A stretch of 64,000 bases of DNA from Paracoccus beibuensis. Its GTDB lineage: Bacteria; Pseudomonadota; Alphaproteobacteria; Rhodobacterales; Rhodobacteraceae. The DNA is taken from the NCBI RefSeq assembly GCF_026162625.1, contig NZ_JAOTBD010000004.1, positions 1-64,000 of the forward strand, in the 5' to 3' direction. A program made the position numbers and the translations under genes. This document shows, one piece after another, positions 40,041 to 48,067 of this stretch; positions within the stretch are counted from its first letter, which is position 1, and every line of letters starts with the position of its first letter. The notes beneath the pieces are model-generated. The model had not been told where the DNA came from. It made no database searches and saw only the letters and a program-made list of their open reading frames with translations.

Positions 40041-40985
40041 TCAACGCGAACCGGGCCGGATCAGCCCGTCGACCTGCCCGGCCGAACGTACCCGACGCCC
40101 CAGCCCCGCCTCGCGCCACATGGCATAAATGCCCGCCGCCGCGATCAGCCCTGCGCCGAACAGCATGGGCAGGTCCGGCCTCTCGCCGAAAACCACTGCC
40201 GCGACCAGCAGCGCAAAGCCAAGCCGCGTGTACCGGAAAGGTGCCACCACCGACGCCTCACCCAGCCGGGATGCCGCGATCAGCGTTGCATAGCCCAACA
40301 CGCCGAAGACCACCGTTCCCGCCAGAAGGAACATCTGCAGCAGGTCGGGCAGCACCGCCCCCTGCCCGCCGACAGCCCCAAGGATCAGCCCCGCCGGCAC
40401 CATCGCCGCATAGGCCGAGGCCGACAGTTGGTCGGACGCCACGTCCCGCGGCACCCGACGCGTCGCCAGGTCGCGCAGCGTCAGCCCGGCGACGCCCGCC
40501 ACGGCCCACAGCATCGCCGGCTGAAATGCCGCCGTGCCCGGGCGCAGGATCAGCAGAACGCCCGCGAAACCCGCCGCGACAGATGCCCACCTGCGCCAGC
40601 CGACCTTCTCGCCCAGAAACACCGCCGCCCCAAGCACCAGCGTCAGAGGCAGCACCTGCAGGATCGCCGAAGTCGAGGCCAGTTCGCCGATCGCGAGCGC
40701 GGTGACGAAGCTGACCGCGCCGATCACCTCGCCCAGGTTGCGCAGAACGACCATCGGATGCAGCAGCTGCCGCGTCCACAGCCGCCCGCCGCGCCGCGAC
40801 AGCCGCATCCAGAAGACGCCGGTCCCCAGCACGCCCGTCATGGCCAGCAGTTGCCAGACGGGCATGCCGCCGGTCAGCGTCTTGATGAACGCGTCCTCGA
40901 TCGCGAACATCGCCATCGAGCCGATCATGAACATCGCGGCCCGCCCGTTCTCGCTCATCGGCGATGTCTGCGTGCCGTCCGTCAT
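40041..40985 (-). CDS. EamA/DMT family transporter
   Basis: A 314-residue inner-membrane protein with about ten hydrophobic segments and two EamA repeats: MFMIGSMAMFAIEDAFIKTL opens the first, and MLWAVAGVAGLTLRDLATRR begins the second. Many members export amino acids or metabolites; S-adenosylmethionine-type and drug-type substrates are also known, so the cargo cannot be stated. The C-terminus is Arg-rich (AGLGRRVRSAGQVDGLIRPG). Its ATG overlaps the stop of the HAD phosphatase gene by four bases (40982-40985), so the two are probably one transcript. Confidence 0.88.
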   Translation of the reverse strand: MTDGTQTSPMSENGRAAMFMIGSMAMFAIEDAFIKTLTGGMPVWQLLAMTGVLGTGVFWMRLSRRGGRLWTRQLLHPMVVLRNLGEVIGAVSFVTALAIGELASTSAILQVLPLTLVLGAAVFLGEKVGWRRWASVAAGFAGVLLILRPGTAAFQPAMLWAVAGVAGLTLRDLATRRVPRDVASDQLSASAYAAMVPAGLILGAVGGQGAVLPDLLQMFLLAGTVVFGVLGYATLIAASRLGEASVVAPFRYTRLGFALLVAAVVFGERPDLPMLFGAGLIAAAGIYAMWREAGLGRRVRSAGQVDGLIRPGSR

Positions 40986-41677
40986 GCCTCGGCCTCCAGC
41001 CGCGCCACCAGGTCCGGCAGGTCCGACATGCTCTGCAACTGCCGCAGCCGGGGATGATCCGGCGCCTCGACCCGCTCGACCAGCCAGGTCAGTTCGTGCG
41101 GGATGAAGACGCCCCAGCCGCCCAGTTCCAGCACGGGAATGACGTCGCTGCGCATCGAGTTGCCGGCCATCAGGAACCCTTCGGCCGCCACGCCGTGCCC
41201 GTGCAGGACCCGCGCATAGGCCTCGGGCGTCTTGTCGGCCACGATCTCGACCGCAGTGAATCGATCGCCAAGGCCCGAGGCCGCAACCTTGCGCTCCTGG
41301 TCCATCAGGTCGCCCTTGGTGACAAGGATCAGCTTTCGTCCGGCAAGCCTGTCCAGCGCGTCGGCGACACCCGGCAACAGGTTCACCGGATGGGCCAGCA
41401 TGTCCTGCCCCATTTCCAGGATGCGGCTGATCGTGCGACCGTCCACGGCTCCGTCCGTCAGCTCAACCGCCGTCTGGATCATCGACAGCATGAAGCCCTT
41501 GATGCCATAGCCATAGCGGGCCAGATTCGCACGCTCGGCATCGAACAGGCGCGAGGCAATGGCCTCGGCATCGCCATGTTCGGCCAGAAGCCTGCGAAAC
41601 TCGGCCTCGGTCACGCGGAAGAAGGTCTCGTTCTCCCACAGGGTATCGTCGGCATCCAGCCCGATCGCCTTGATCAT
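40982..41677 (-). CDS. HAD superfamily hydrolase
   Basis: 231 residues. HAD motif I is AIGLDADDTLWENETFF with the nucleophile and acid Asp pair. Motif II lies near LILVTKGDLMDQERKV, and motifs III/IV at IVADKTPEAYARVL and FLMAGNSMRSDVIPVLELGG. A helical cap (residues about 20-95) suggests a small phosphorylated substrate; phosphoglycolate- or haloacid-like substrates are possible. AAAGGAA precedes the ATG at 41675-41677; the frame is open for 20 codons more. It is first in a two-gene unit with the EamA transporter and divergent from the CopZ-like gene. Confidence 0.85.
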   Translation of the reverse strand: MIKAIGLDADDTLWENETFFRVTEAEFRRLLAEHGDAEAIASRLFDAERANLARYGYGIKGFMLSMIQTAVELTDGAVDGRTISRILEMGQDMLAHPVNLLPGVADALDRLAGRKLILVTKGDLMDQERKVAASGLGDRFTAVEIVADKTPEAYARVLHGHGVAAEGFLMAGNSMRSDVIPVLELGGWGVFIPHELTWLVERVEAPDHPRLRQLQSMSDLPDLVARLEAEA

Positions 41678-41751
41678 TGCGGTTCCTTTCGCGAATCTTG
41701 CCAGTCGGCGACGCAGCCACCATGATCGAACCTCCACCTTCGGAGGAAGAC

Positions 41752-41940
41752 ATGATCTACGAAGTTCCGGACATGACCTGCAGTCACTGCAAGGCAGCGG
41801 TCGAGAAAGCCATTGCCGATGCCGGTGGGCAAGCGCAAGTGGACCTGGACCGCAAGCGCGTCACGGTCGGCGGCTTGGACGAGGCGACGGCGCTGCAGGC
41901 AATCGTCGCGGCCGGATACCAGCCTACGCCCGCATCATGA
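41752..41940 (+). CDS. copZ: CopZ-like heavy-metal-associated protein
   Basis: A 62-residue single HMA domain. The metal-binding motif is MTCSHC within YEVPDMTCSHCKAAVEKAI, and the later DLDRKRVTVGGLDEATALQA completes the ferredoxin-like fold. Such proteins bind Cu(I) and hand it to P-type ATPases. No copper ATPase gene is in the window. The ATG at 41752 has GGAGGA seven bases upstream; in-frame ATGs at 41722 and 41677 give unsupported extensions. Confidence 0.9.
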   Translation: MIYEVPDMTCSHCKAAVEKAIADAGGQAQVDLDRKRVTVGGLDEATALQAIVAAGYQPTPAS

Positions 41941-42063
41941 AAACGCACGGCAGCGTGATTGAGCGTCGCGGATATTCCTGCTAGGCTTGCCGCACCGTTC
42001 AGGGGCCCAGAGACCGGATCAACCGGCTGCCCGCAACGGACACGGCAATCGAGGAGACAGTCC

Positions 42064-42366
42064 ATGCTGAACCGTTTCATCATCGCGGCCGCCGCGGTCG
42101 TGATGACCACGCCCCTGGCCATGGCCGGGCCCATCGACTCGGCCTGCGTCCGGTCGGACCGCGCGCGTGGCAACGCGCCGCTTTGCGGCTGCATCCAGCA
42201 GGTGGCGAACCAGACGCTGTCGCGGTCCGACCAGCGTCAGGCCGCGCAGTTCTTCCGCGACCCGCACCGAGCGCAAGAGGTTCGCGCATCCAAGAGCGAC
42301 CGCGACAACGCCTTCTGGCGCCGCTACCGCAACTTCGCCACGCAGGCCGAGCGTCTCTGCCGCTGA
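42064..42366 (+). CDS. Small secreted Cys- and Arg-rich protein, function unknown
   Basis: 100 residues. The signal peptide MLNRFIIAAAAVVMTTPLAMA precedes GPIDSACVRSDRARGNAPLC. Four Cys in the mature chain (SAC, LCGC, RLC) could form two disulfides. Central CIQQVANQTLSRSDQRQAAQ and FFRDPHRAQEVRASKSDRDN, then AFWRRYRNFATQAERLC, resemble a family of small periplasmic proteins I associate with Rhodobacteraceae; no function is known to me. GAGGAGA precedes the ATG. It lies 4 bases before cobB. Confidence 0.75.
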   Translation: MLNRFIIAAAAVVMTTPLAMAGPIDSACVRSDRARGNAPLCGCIQQVANQTLSRSDQRQAAQFFRDPHRAQEVRASKSDRDNAFWRRYRNFATQAERLCR

Positions 42367-42370
42367 GGCG

Positions 42371-43051
42371 ATGCGCATCACCGTCCTGACCGGGGCCGGC
42401 ATCTCGGCCGAAAGCGGGCTGGCGACGTTTCGCGCCTCGGACGGGCTGTGGGAACAGCACCGGATCGAGGATGTCGCCACCCCCGAGGCCTTTGCCCGCG
42501 ATCCCGATCTGGTACTGCGCTTCTATGACATGCGCCGCGCGGCAGCCGCCGCCGCGCATCCGAACGCCGCGCACCGGGCCTTGGTGCGGCTGGCGGCACA
42601 TCACGACCTGACGCTGGTCACGCAGAACGTCGACGATCTGCACGAGCGGGCCGGCAGTCCCCATGTGATCCACATGCACGGCGCGCTGAACCGGGCCTGC
42701 TGTGCCGGATGCGGGCACCGCTGGACGGCACCGGCCGTCATGTCGGCCACCGATCCCTGCTCCGCCTGCTCGGCACCGGCCACCCGCCCCGACATCGTCT
42801 GGTTCGGTGAGACCCCACAGCACATCGAGGCGATCTGGGCCGCGCTCGAGGTCGCCGACCTCTTCGTCGCGATCGGCACGTCCGGGAACGTCTATCCAGC
42901 CGCAGGCTTCGCGCAGCATGCCGGCCGCAACGGCGCCCGGTGCCTGGAACTGAACCTCGACGCCAGCAGCAATGCGCGCGACTTCGACCAGCGCATCCTC
43001 GGGCCGGCAACCAGCATCGTGCCCGCTTGGGTCGACAGCCTGATCGGCTAG
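42371..43051 (+). CDS. cobB: NAD-dependent protein deacylase (sirtuin)
   Basis: A 226-residue class III (CobB-like) sirtuin that removes acyl groups from lysine using NAD. It has the NAD motif TVLTGAGISAESGLATFRAS with DGLWE, TQNVDDLHERAGS and catalytic His in VIHMHGALNRA. A zinc site has CCAGCGHRW and, after a gap, CSAC. PDIVWFGE and GTSGNVYPAAGF follow. It is four codons behind the small secreted protein. Its TAG overlaps the ParA gene stop on the other strand in the CTAG at 43048-43051. Confidence 0.95.
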   Translation: MRITVLTGAGISAESGLATFRASDGLWEQHRIEDVATPEAFARDPDLVLRFYDMRRAAAAAAHPNAAHRALVRLAAHHDLTLVTQNVDDLHERAGSPHVIHMHGALNRACCAGCGHRWTAPAVMSATDPCSACSAPATRPDIVWFGETPQHIEAIWAALEVADLFVAIGTSGNVYPAAGFAQHAGRNGARCLELNLDASSNARDFDQRILGPATSIVPAWVDSLIG

Positions 43052-43683
43052 CCGATCGCCCTCAGCACCTCGTCGGTCAGCGCCGCCATCTCGGCCACCG
43101 CCGGGCCCGAGCGCGCCCGCTCGATCGCGCCCAGCCCCTGCCCGAGTGTCTCGGCATAGCTGACACGGTTCGAGACCCGGACCGCGGCGACCGCCGCGCC
43201 CAGTCCGGCCGCCTTCGCGGCGACCTCGACCGACAGCCGGGTGTTGGGGCGCGTGCGGTTCAGGACGACCAGAACTTCGGCCTTCTCGCGCCGCGCCAGG
43301 TCAAGGACCCCCTCGGTCGCCCAGAGGTCCACATGGCTGGTTGCCACCGGCACCAGCACGAGGTCCGCCACCCTCAGTGCGGGGCGCAGGTCGCTGTCGA
43401 TCTTGGGCGGCGTGTCGATGATGACGAAGTCGAATCGCTTCTTCAACTTTTCGGATTCATAGCTTGCCCCCCAGGCCGACGAGGTCGAGAAGTCCATCGC
43501 CTCATCCTCGCCCCGCGCCTGCATCCGTTCCATGAACCAGCGGCCCATGCTGCCCTGCGGGTCGGTGTCGACCAGCGCCACCGAATGTCCCCGTGCGTGC
43601 AGGCAGACCGCCAGATTCACCGCCAGCGTGGTCTTGCCCGACCCGCCCTTCTGCTGCGCAACGGTGATGATCCGGCCCGCCAT
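43048..43683 (-). CDS. ParA/MinD-family ATPase, orphan
   Basis: 211 residues. The deviant Walker A KGGSGKTTLAVNLAVCL marks the ParA family. It is followed by ALVDTDPQGSMGRWF, FVIIDTPPKIDSDLRPAL and VLVPVATSHVDLWATEGVLD. No ParB gene or parS site is visible beside it, so a chromosomal partition role is not supported. Such short orphans occur in polar-localisation or plasmid-like systems. The ATG at 43681-43683 was chosen over the extended frame because it gives the family start MAGRIITVAQQKGG. It ends convergently on cobB. Confidence 0.88.
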   Translation of the reverse strand: MAGRIITVAQQKGGSGKTTLAVNLAVCLHARGHSVALVDTDPQGSMGRWFMERMQARGEDEAMDFSTSSAWGASYESEKLKKRFDFVIIDTPPKIDSDLRPALRVADLVLVPVATSHVDLWATEGVLDLARREKAEVLVVLNRTRPNTRLSVEVAAKAAGLGAAVAAVRVSNRVSYAETLGQGLGAIERARSGPAVAEMAALTDEVLRAIG

Positions 43684-43757
43684 GCTGTTCCTCCGTCCAT
43701 TTCGGACCAAACTAGCACCGCGTCAGCCGAATGCACCCCGTTTCTGCGGGTGCAGCA

Positions 43758-44078
43758 TCATGGATAGACGCCCTGCACCTCGTACATCACCGGCTCGAAG
43801 CTTTTGCACATCGCGTGGATGTCGCGATTGCGGCGACGCATCTCCGGCTCGCGCAGCATCGCCTGATAGTCCTTGCGGTCGCGCCACTTGGAATAGGTCG
43901 CGATGCGCGTCTGCGCGTCGTTCAAATGGATCGCGCCGCCCAGGCATCCCGGCTGCTGGCTGATGACCTGCGCCCAGGCATCGGTGAGCAGGTCCAGGAC
44001 GTCATGGGCGCTTCCGGGCGTCACCTCGAAGGTGGTGATGACCGTCTGACCCTGGAAGTCGGCAGTGATGTCGGGCAT
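43758..44078 (-). CDS. ABM-type monooxygenase-like protein
   Basis: A 106-residue single antibiotic-biosynthesis-monooxygenase domain (dimeric alpha+beta barrel). Visible are TVITTFEVTPGSAHDVLDLL, VISQQPGCLGGAIHLNDAQT, RIATYSKWRDRKDYQAML and a C-terminal HAMCKSFEPVMYEVQGVYP. Small members are quinol monooxygenases, haem-degrading or signalling enzymes; no catalytic residue lets me choose. The ATG at 44076-44078 is chosen; the frame runs further upstream to 44297. It is divergent from the second M19 gene. Confidence 0.8.
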   Translation of the reverse strand: MPDITADFQGQTVITTFEVTPGSAHDVLDLLTDAWAQVISQQPGCLGGAIHLNDAQTRIATYSKWRDRKDYQAMLREPEMRRRNRDIHAMCKSFEPVMYEVQGVYP

Positions 44079-44202
44079 GGCTGGCGTCCTTGCTGGCGTT
44101 GCTCTGCCCACCCAGCCTAGCCCGGAAGCGCCGCTGCGCAAAGCATTGCGGCGGAACTGCAGGACGTGCAATCTGCCGGCGAAGAAGCGAAAGGACGATG
44201 CC

Positions 44203-45252
44203 ATGATACCCGTCTTCGACGGCCATAACGATTTCCTGCAACGCGTGGTCGCGGCGGGCAGCGACGGCGCACGGCTGTGGCTGAACGGGGACGGCACGGG
44301 TCACATGGACCTGCCGCGGATGCGGGCCGGGGGCATGGTCGGCGGCTTCTTCGCCATCTGGATCCCCGCGCCTGTCGGCCCGAACGATGCCGATGCCGTC
44401 CGCCTGATGGAAAACCCGCCCTTCGCAATGGACCTGCCCGCCCAGATCCCGCATGACGAAGCGCTGCCCCCGGCGTTCGAGCAGGCCGCCGCGCTGCTTT
44501 CGCTGGAACGCACCGGGACGCTGGAGGTCGTGCGCAGCGCCTCGCAACTGCGCGCCTGTATCGACGCCGGGCGCATCGCCGCCATCATGCACATGGAGGG
44601 GGCCGAGGCGATCCGCGACACGGACGCGCTGCACCTGTGGTACGCCGCGGGGCTGCGGTCGCTAGGGCCGGTCTGGTCGCGTCCGACCGCCTATGGCGAA
44701 GGGGTACCGTTTGCGTTCCCGTCCTCGCCAGACATCGGGCCCGGGCTGACCAAGGCGGGGCACCGCCTGGTCCGGGACTGCAACGCGCTCGGCATCATGC
44801 TGGACCTGTCCCACCTGAACGAGGCCGGGTTCGACGACGTCGCGCGGCTGTCGGATGCGCCGCTGGTCGCCAGCCACAGCTGCGTCCACGCCATCTGCCC
44901 CAGCAGCCGCAACCTGACCGACCGACAGCTGCGCCAGATCGCCGACAGCGGTGGGCTGGTCGGGTTGAACTTCGCGTCAAGCTTCCTTCGCCCCGACGGC
45001 CGCCGCCTGCCGCTGGAGGATCTGGACGTCATGCTGCGCCACCTCGACCACCTGATCGGCATTCTGGGCGAGGACGGCGTGGCGCTGGGTTCGGATTTCG
45101 ACGGCGCGCTGATGCCGCAGGACCTGGACCACGCGGCTGCGCTTCCCGCGCTGATCGCCGCAATGGCCAGACATGGCTATGGGGACGCGCTGGTGGCGAA
45201 GATCGCCCACCAGAACTGGATCTCGATGCTGGAGCGGACTTGGAAGGCGTGA
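44203..45252 (+). CDS. Dipeptidase (M19 family), cytosolic form
   Basis: 349 residues without an N-terminal membrane segment. The metal ligands appear in PVFDGHNDFLQRVVA, AAIMHMEGAEAIRD, MLDLSHLNEAGFDD, LVASHSCVHAICPSSRNLTD and ALGSDFDGALMP. It is closely related in plan to the anchored M19 enzyme at 34750, but the sequence is clearly distinct. A GAAAGGACG stretch precedes the ATG at 44203; the upstream frame to 44065 gives unlikely sequence. A bidirectional terminator follows. Confidence 0.92.
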   Translation: MIPVFDGHNDFLQRVVAAGSDGARLWLNGDGTGHMDLPRMRAGGMVGGFFAIWIPAPVGPNDADAVRLMENPPFAMDLPAQIPHDEALPPAFEQAAALLSLERTGTLEVVRSASQLRACIDAGRIAAIMHMEGAEAIRDTDALHLWYAAGLRSLGPVWSRPTAYGEGVPFAFPSSPDIGPGLTKAGHRLVRDCNALGIMLDLSHLNEAGFDDVARLSDAPLVASHSCVHAICPSSRNLTDRQLRQIADSGGLVGLNFASSFLRPDGRRLPLEDLDVMLRHLDHLIGILGEDGVALGSDFDGALMPQDLDHAAALPALIAAMARHGYGDALVAKIAHQNWISMLERTWKA

Positions 45253-45257
45253 ATGGA

Positions 45258-45283
45258 AAAGGCCGGATGATCGTCCGGCCTTT
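45258..45283. terminator. Bidirectional terminator between the M19 and rodZ genes
   Basis: Perfect 10-bp stem AAAGGCCGGA / TCCGGCCTTT with a TGATCG loop; the A and T runs at the stem edges serve both strands. Confidence 0.85.
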
Positions 45284-45286
45284 CGC

Positions 45287-46567
45287 TTATTCCACGGTTG
45301 TGTCCCCGCCGGCAGGTGGCGCAATCTGCGCCACAGCAACCATGTCGGCAAGCTCGGGGTCGGCCGACAGGTCGGCCAGGGCATAGCTTCCCGTCAGTCC
45401 GTCCACCGACAGCTCGATCTTGCTCACGACCTGCGCGCCGGGCGCTGCGGGACCATAGGTCTGGCCATTGACGGCGAAATAGACCGCGCCGGAATTCCCC
45501 GTCCGCAGAAGCGGCGCTTCTTCAAGATGCGGCAAGGCAAAACGTTCGCCCGCGTCCATGATCTTTTCCAGCAAGACCGTTCCGTCGGCCGAGGTGACGC
45601 GCACCCAAGCCGGGCGCACCGACAGCAGCTCCAACTGCGCGGGATCGGCGGCAACGGTCCGCACGCCCGGCTCGGATGGGACCTGCACCTGCCGAGGTGG
45701 CGCGAGGGGCCCGATGAACTCGGAAGGACCGGGCGCTTCGGCAGTCTGCTCCGCGCCGATACCGCCGGCGGAAGCGATGACCTGTTCCACGGTGGCCGAA
45801 CTGTCCATCAATCCCGGATCAATGGCGGCGATAGGACCGTCCCGCGCCGTCAGCACCGGCGCCTCCAGGATCTGCGGCCGATAGAGCCGGTCCAACGCGT
45901 CCGGCTGCGGCAGGGTTTGCGCAATATCGCGGCCCGAGATCTGGACCAGTTCGGGATCCGAAAGGTCCGCACCCTCCGCTGGATCAAGCGCCGTTACGAC
46001 CGCCGGAAGGTCGTCCCCCGGCAGCAGCGTTACGCGCTGGACCTCTTGCAGGACGGCCCATCCGCCATAGCCCAGACCGGAGATCACGGCGATCAGGACA
46101 AGCACCGCGCCGATTGCGCGCGGCTCGACGTCGGCCCAGAAGCTGCGCTCCTGCGGGATGAACAACGCGCGCGGATTGGCCAGCGCCTCGGCCGGATCGG
46201 ACGGCCGGCGCGCCGGTTTCGGCCCCGACGCCGAGGCAGCCATACCATGCGTCGGCTGAAAGCCGGATTCCTGACAGAACCGCCGGAAGGTCCAGTCGGG
46301 GTCCATGCCCAGATAGCGCGCATAGGACCGCACATAGCCCGAAATGAAACTGGGCGTGTCGAAGGCAGAGATGTCGCAATTCTCGATGGCGGCGACATAG
46401 GACGCGCGAATGCGCAACTCTCGCTGCACGTCGAGCAGTGACTTGCCCAACGTCGCGCGCTCTCCTCGCATGAGGTCGCCCAACCGCGTGTCATCGTCGA
46501 GGAAGGAAGTCGTCACCTCCACCTGCGCGAACCCCTCTGCCGGGTCTTCTACCCGCAGCCTGTTCAT
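45287..46567 (-). CDS. rodZ: RodZ-like cytoskeletal HTH protein
   Basis: 426 residues with RodZ architecture. An N-terminal HTH domain (about 25-95) carries LGDLMRGERATLGKSLLDVQ and SYVAAIENCDISAFDTPSFI. A Pro/Ala linker follows, then one membrane segment IGAVLVLIAVISGLGYGGWA at about 151-173. A periplasmic part is Pro- and Glu-rich with a C-terminal DUF4115-like beta domain (VRPAWVRVTSADGTVLLEKI). RodZ anchors MreB filaments and sets rod shape. The length exceeds E. coli RodZ (about 337), mostly in the linker. It is 109 bases downstream of hemA on the same strand. Confidence 0.88.
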   Translation of the reverse strand: MNRLRVEDPAEGFAQVEVTTSFLDDDTRLGDLMRGERATLGKSLLDVQRELRIRASYVAAIENCDISAFDTPSFISGYVRSYARYLGMDPDWTFRRFCQESGFQPTHGMAASASGPKPARRPSDPAEALANPRALFIPQERSFWADVEPRAIGAVLVLIAVISGLGYGGWAVLQEVQRVTLLPGDDLPAVVTALDPAEGADLSDPELVQISGRDIAQTLPQPDALDRLYRPQILEAPVLTARDGPIAAIDPGLMDSSATVEQVIASAGGIGAEQTAEAPGPSEFIGPLAPPRQVQVPSEPGVRTVAADPAQLELLSVRPAWVRVTSADGTVLLEKIMDAGERFALPHLEEAPLLRTGNSGAVYFAVNGQTYGPAAPGAQVVSKIELSVDGLTGSYALADLSADPELADMVAVAQIAPPAGGDTTVE

Positions 46568-46675
46568 CCCGTGTGCCTCATACGCCCGTTATATGGCCGT
46601 CCGAATCGGACGCTACCACCGCTTGTTTACCCGCATGATATCACGCAGGCGAGAGCAGTTCATCCAACGATTGTG

Positions 46676-47905
46676 CTAAGCACTCAGTTCCGAGCGATTC
46701 AGGGCACAGTGCGACCAGAGCGCATCCATGGCGCGCACCAGATGGTCGATCTGCTTGGGATCGTGCACCGGCGAAGGGGTGAAGCGCAGCCGTTCCGTGC
46801 CGCGCGGGACCGTCGGGAAGTTGATCGGCTGGACGTAGATGCCATAGTCGCGCAGCAGCATGTCCGACAGCGCCTTGCAGTGGACCGGATGGCCGACATG
46901 CACGGGCACGATGTGGCTGCCGTGGTCGATGATCGGCATCCCCAGCGATTTCAGCCGCATCTTCAGGATGCGCGCATGCAGCTGCTGGGCGTCGCGCAGC
47001 TTCTGGCCAGCAGGGGTCTTCAGGAAGGCGATCGATGCCGCCGCACCTGCCGCCACCGCGGGCGGCAGAGAGGTCGTGAAGATGAAGCCCGGCGCATAGG
47101 ACCGGATCGCGTCGCACATCTTGGCGCTGGCCGCGATATAGCCGCCGAACACGCCAAACGCCTTGCCGAGCGTGCCGTTGATGATGTCGATGCGCCCGAC
47201 CAGGCGGTCACGCTCGGCCACGCCGCCGCCGCGGGGGCCGTACATGCCCACGGCATGAACCTCGTCCAGATAGGTGAGCGCGCCGAATTCCTGCGCCAGA
47301 TCGCAAATCGCCGCAACGGGACCGAAGTCGCCGTCCATGGAATAGATCGATTCGAACGCGATCAGCTTGGGCGCGGCCGGATCGTCGGCCGCAAGCAGCT
47401 GGCGCAGATGCGCGAGGTCGTTGTGCCGGAAAATCCGCTTGGCGCCGCCGTTGCGCTTGATCCCCTCGATCATGGAGGCGTGGTTCAGCTCGTCCGAATA
47501 GATGATCAGCCCCGGAAACAGCTTGGGCAGCGTCGAAAGTGTCGCGTCATTGGCAATATATGCCGAGGAGAAGACCAGCGCGGCCTCTTTCTCGTGCAGA
47601 TCGGCCAATTCGGCTTCCAGCCGCTTGTGATAGACCGTGGTGCCGCTGATGTTGCGCGTCCCGCCCGACCCGGCCCCCGTCGCGTCCAGCGCCTCGTGCA
47701 TGGCGGCGAGGACCGTGGGGTGCTGGCCCATGCCCAGATAGTCGTTGCCGCACCAGACGGTGATCTCCTGCTGCGCACCATCGGGGCGGTTCCACACGGC
47801 CTGCGGAAACCGGCCCTTCGCGCGCTCGATGTCGATGAAGGTCCGGTACCGGCCCTCTTCGTGCAGTCGCGAAATGGCCTGGTCCAATGCGGCGTCGTAC
47901 TTCAT
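46676..47905 (-). CDS. hemA: 5-aminolevulinate synthase
   Basis: A PLP enzyme of 409 residues that condenses glycine and succinyl-CoA, the first step of the C4 route to haem and other tetrapyrroles, as used by alphaproteobacteria. Visible are [50 protein letters not shown] and the PLP lysine region [20 protein letters not shown]. It is transcribed alone from the divergent region shared with the M20 gene. An FNR-type box lies 62 bases before the ATG, so oxygen control is likely. A second ALA synthase (hemT) exists in some relatives but is not here. Confidence 0.97.
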   Translation of the reverse strand: MKYDAALDQAISRLHEEGRYRTFIDIERAKGRFPQAVWNRPDGAQQEITVWCGNDYLGMGQHPTVLAAMHEALDATGAGSGGTRNISGTTVYHKRLEAELADLHEKEAALVFSSAYIANDATLSTLPKLFPGLIIYSDELNHASMIEGIKRNGGAKRIFRHNDLAHLRQLLAADDPAAPKLIAFESIYSMDGDFGPVAAICDLAQEFGALTYLDEVHAVGMYGPRGGGVAERDRLVGRIDIINGTLGKAFGVFGGYIAASAKMCDAIRSYAPGFIFTTSLPPAVAAGAAASIAFLKTPAGQKLRDAQQLHARILKMRLKSLGMPIIDHGSHIVPVHVGHPVHCKALSDMLLRDYGIYVQPINFPTVPRGTERLRFTPSPVHDPKQIDHLVRAMDALWSHCALNRSELSA

Positions 47906-47966
47906 GCGGGCGATCCCTTGCGTAGCTGGCTGGGTGCGATCATTCTCCGACCGCGCGCTTTATGCC

Positions 47967-47980
47967 TTGATAGAGGTCAA
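47967..47980 (-). promoter_or_regulatory. FNR-type binding box upstream of hemA
   Basis: On the plus strand TTGAT AGAG GTCAA; on the hemA strand TTGAC CTCT ATCAA. Consensus is TTGAT-N4-ATCAA, so 9 of the 10 half-site positions match. Its centre is 68 bases before the hemA ATG. In Rhodobacter sphaeroides FnrL controls hemA through such a site; here activation or repression depends on the unmapped start site. Confidence 0.75.
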
Positions 47981-48067
47981 ACTGCGAAAATGACAGATCG
48001 AAAAAGCTGCGTTTCGACCAAAGGGGCAGACGCCGACGTTGAACCGACACAGGAAAAGGTAGGAAAC

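Noticed and set aside
46676..47905. Sign of a photosynthesis gene cluster because of hemA
   Set aside because: No bch, crt or puf genes are nearby; hemA alone is general tetrapyrrole synthesis.
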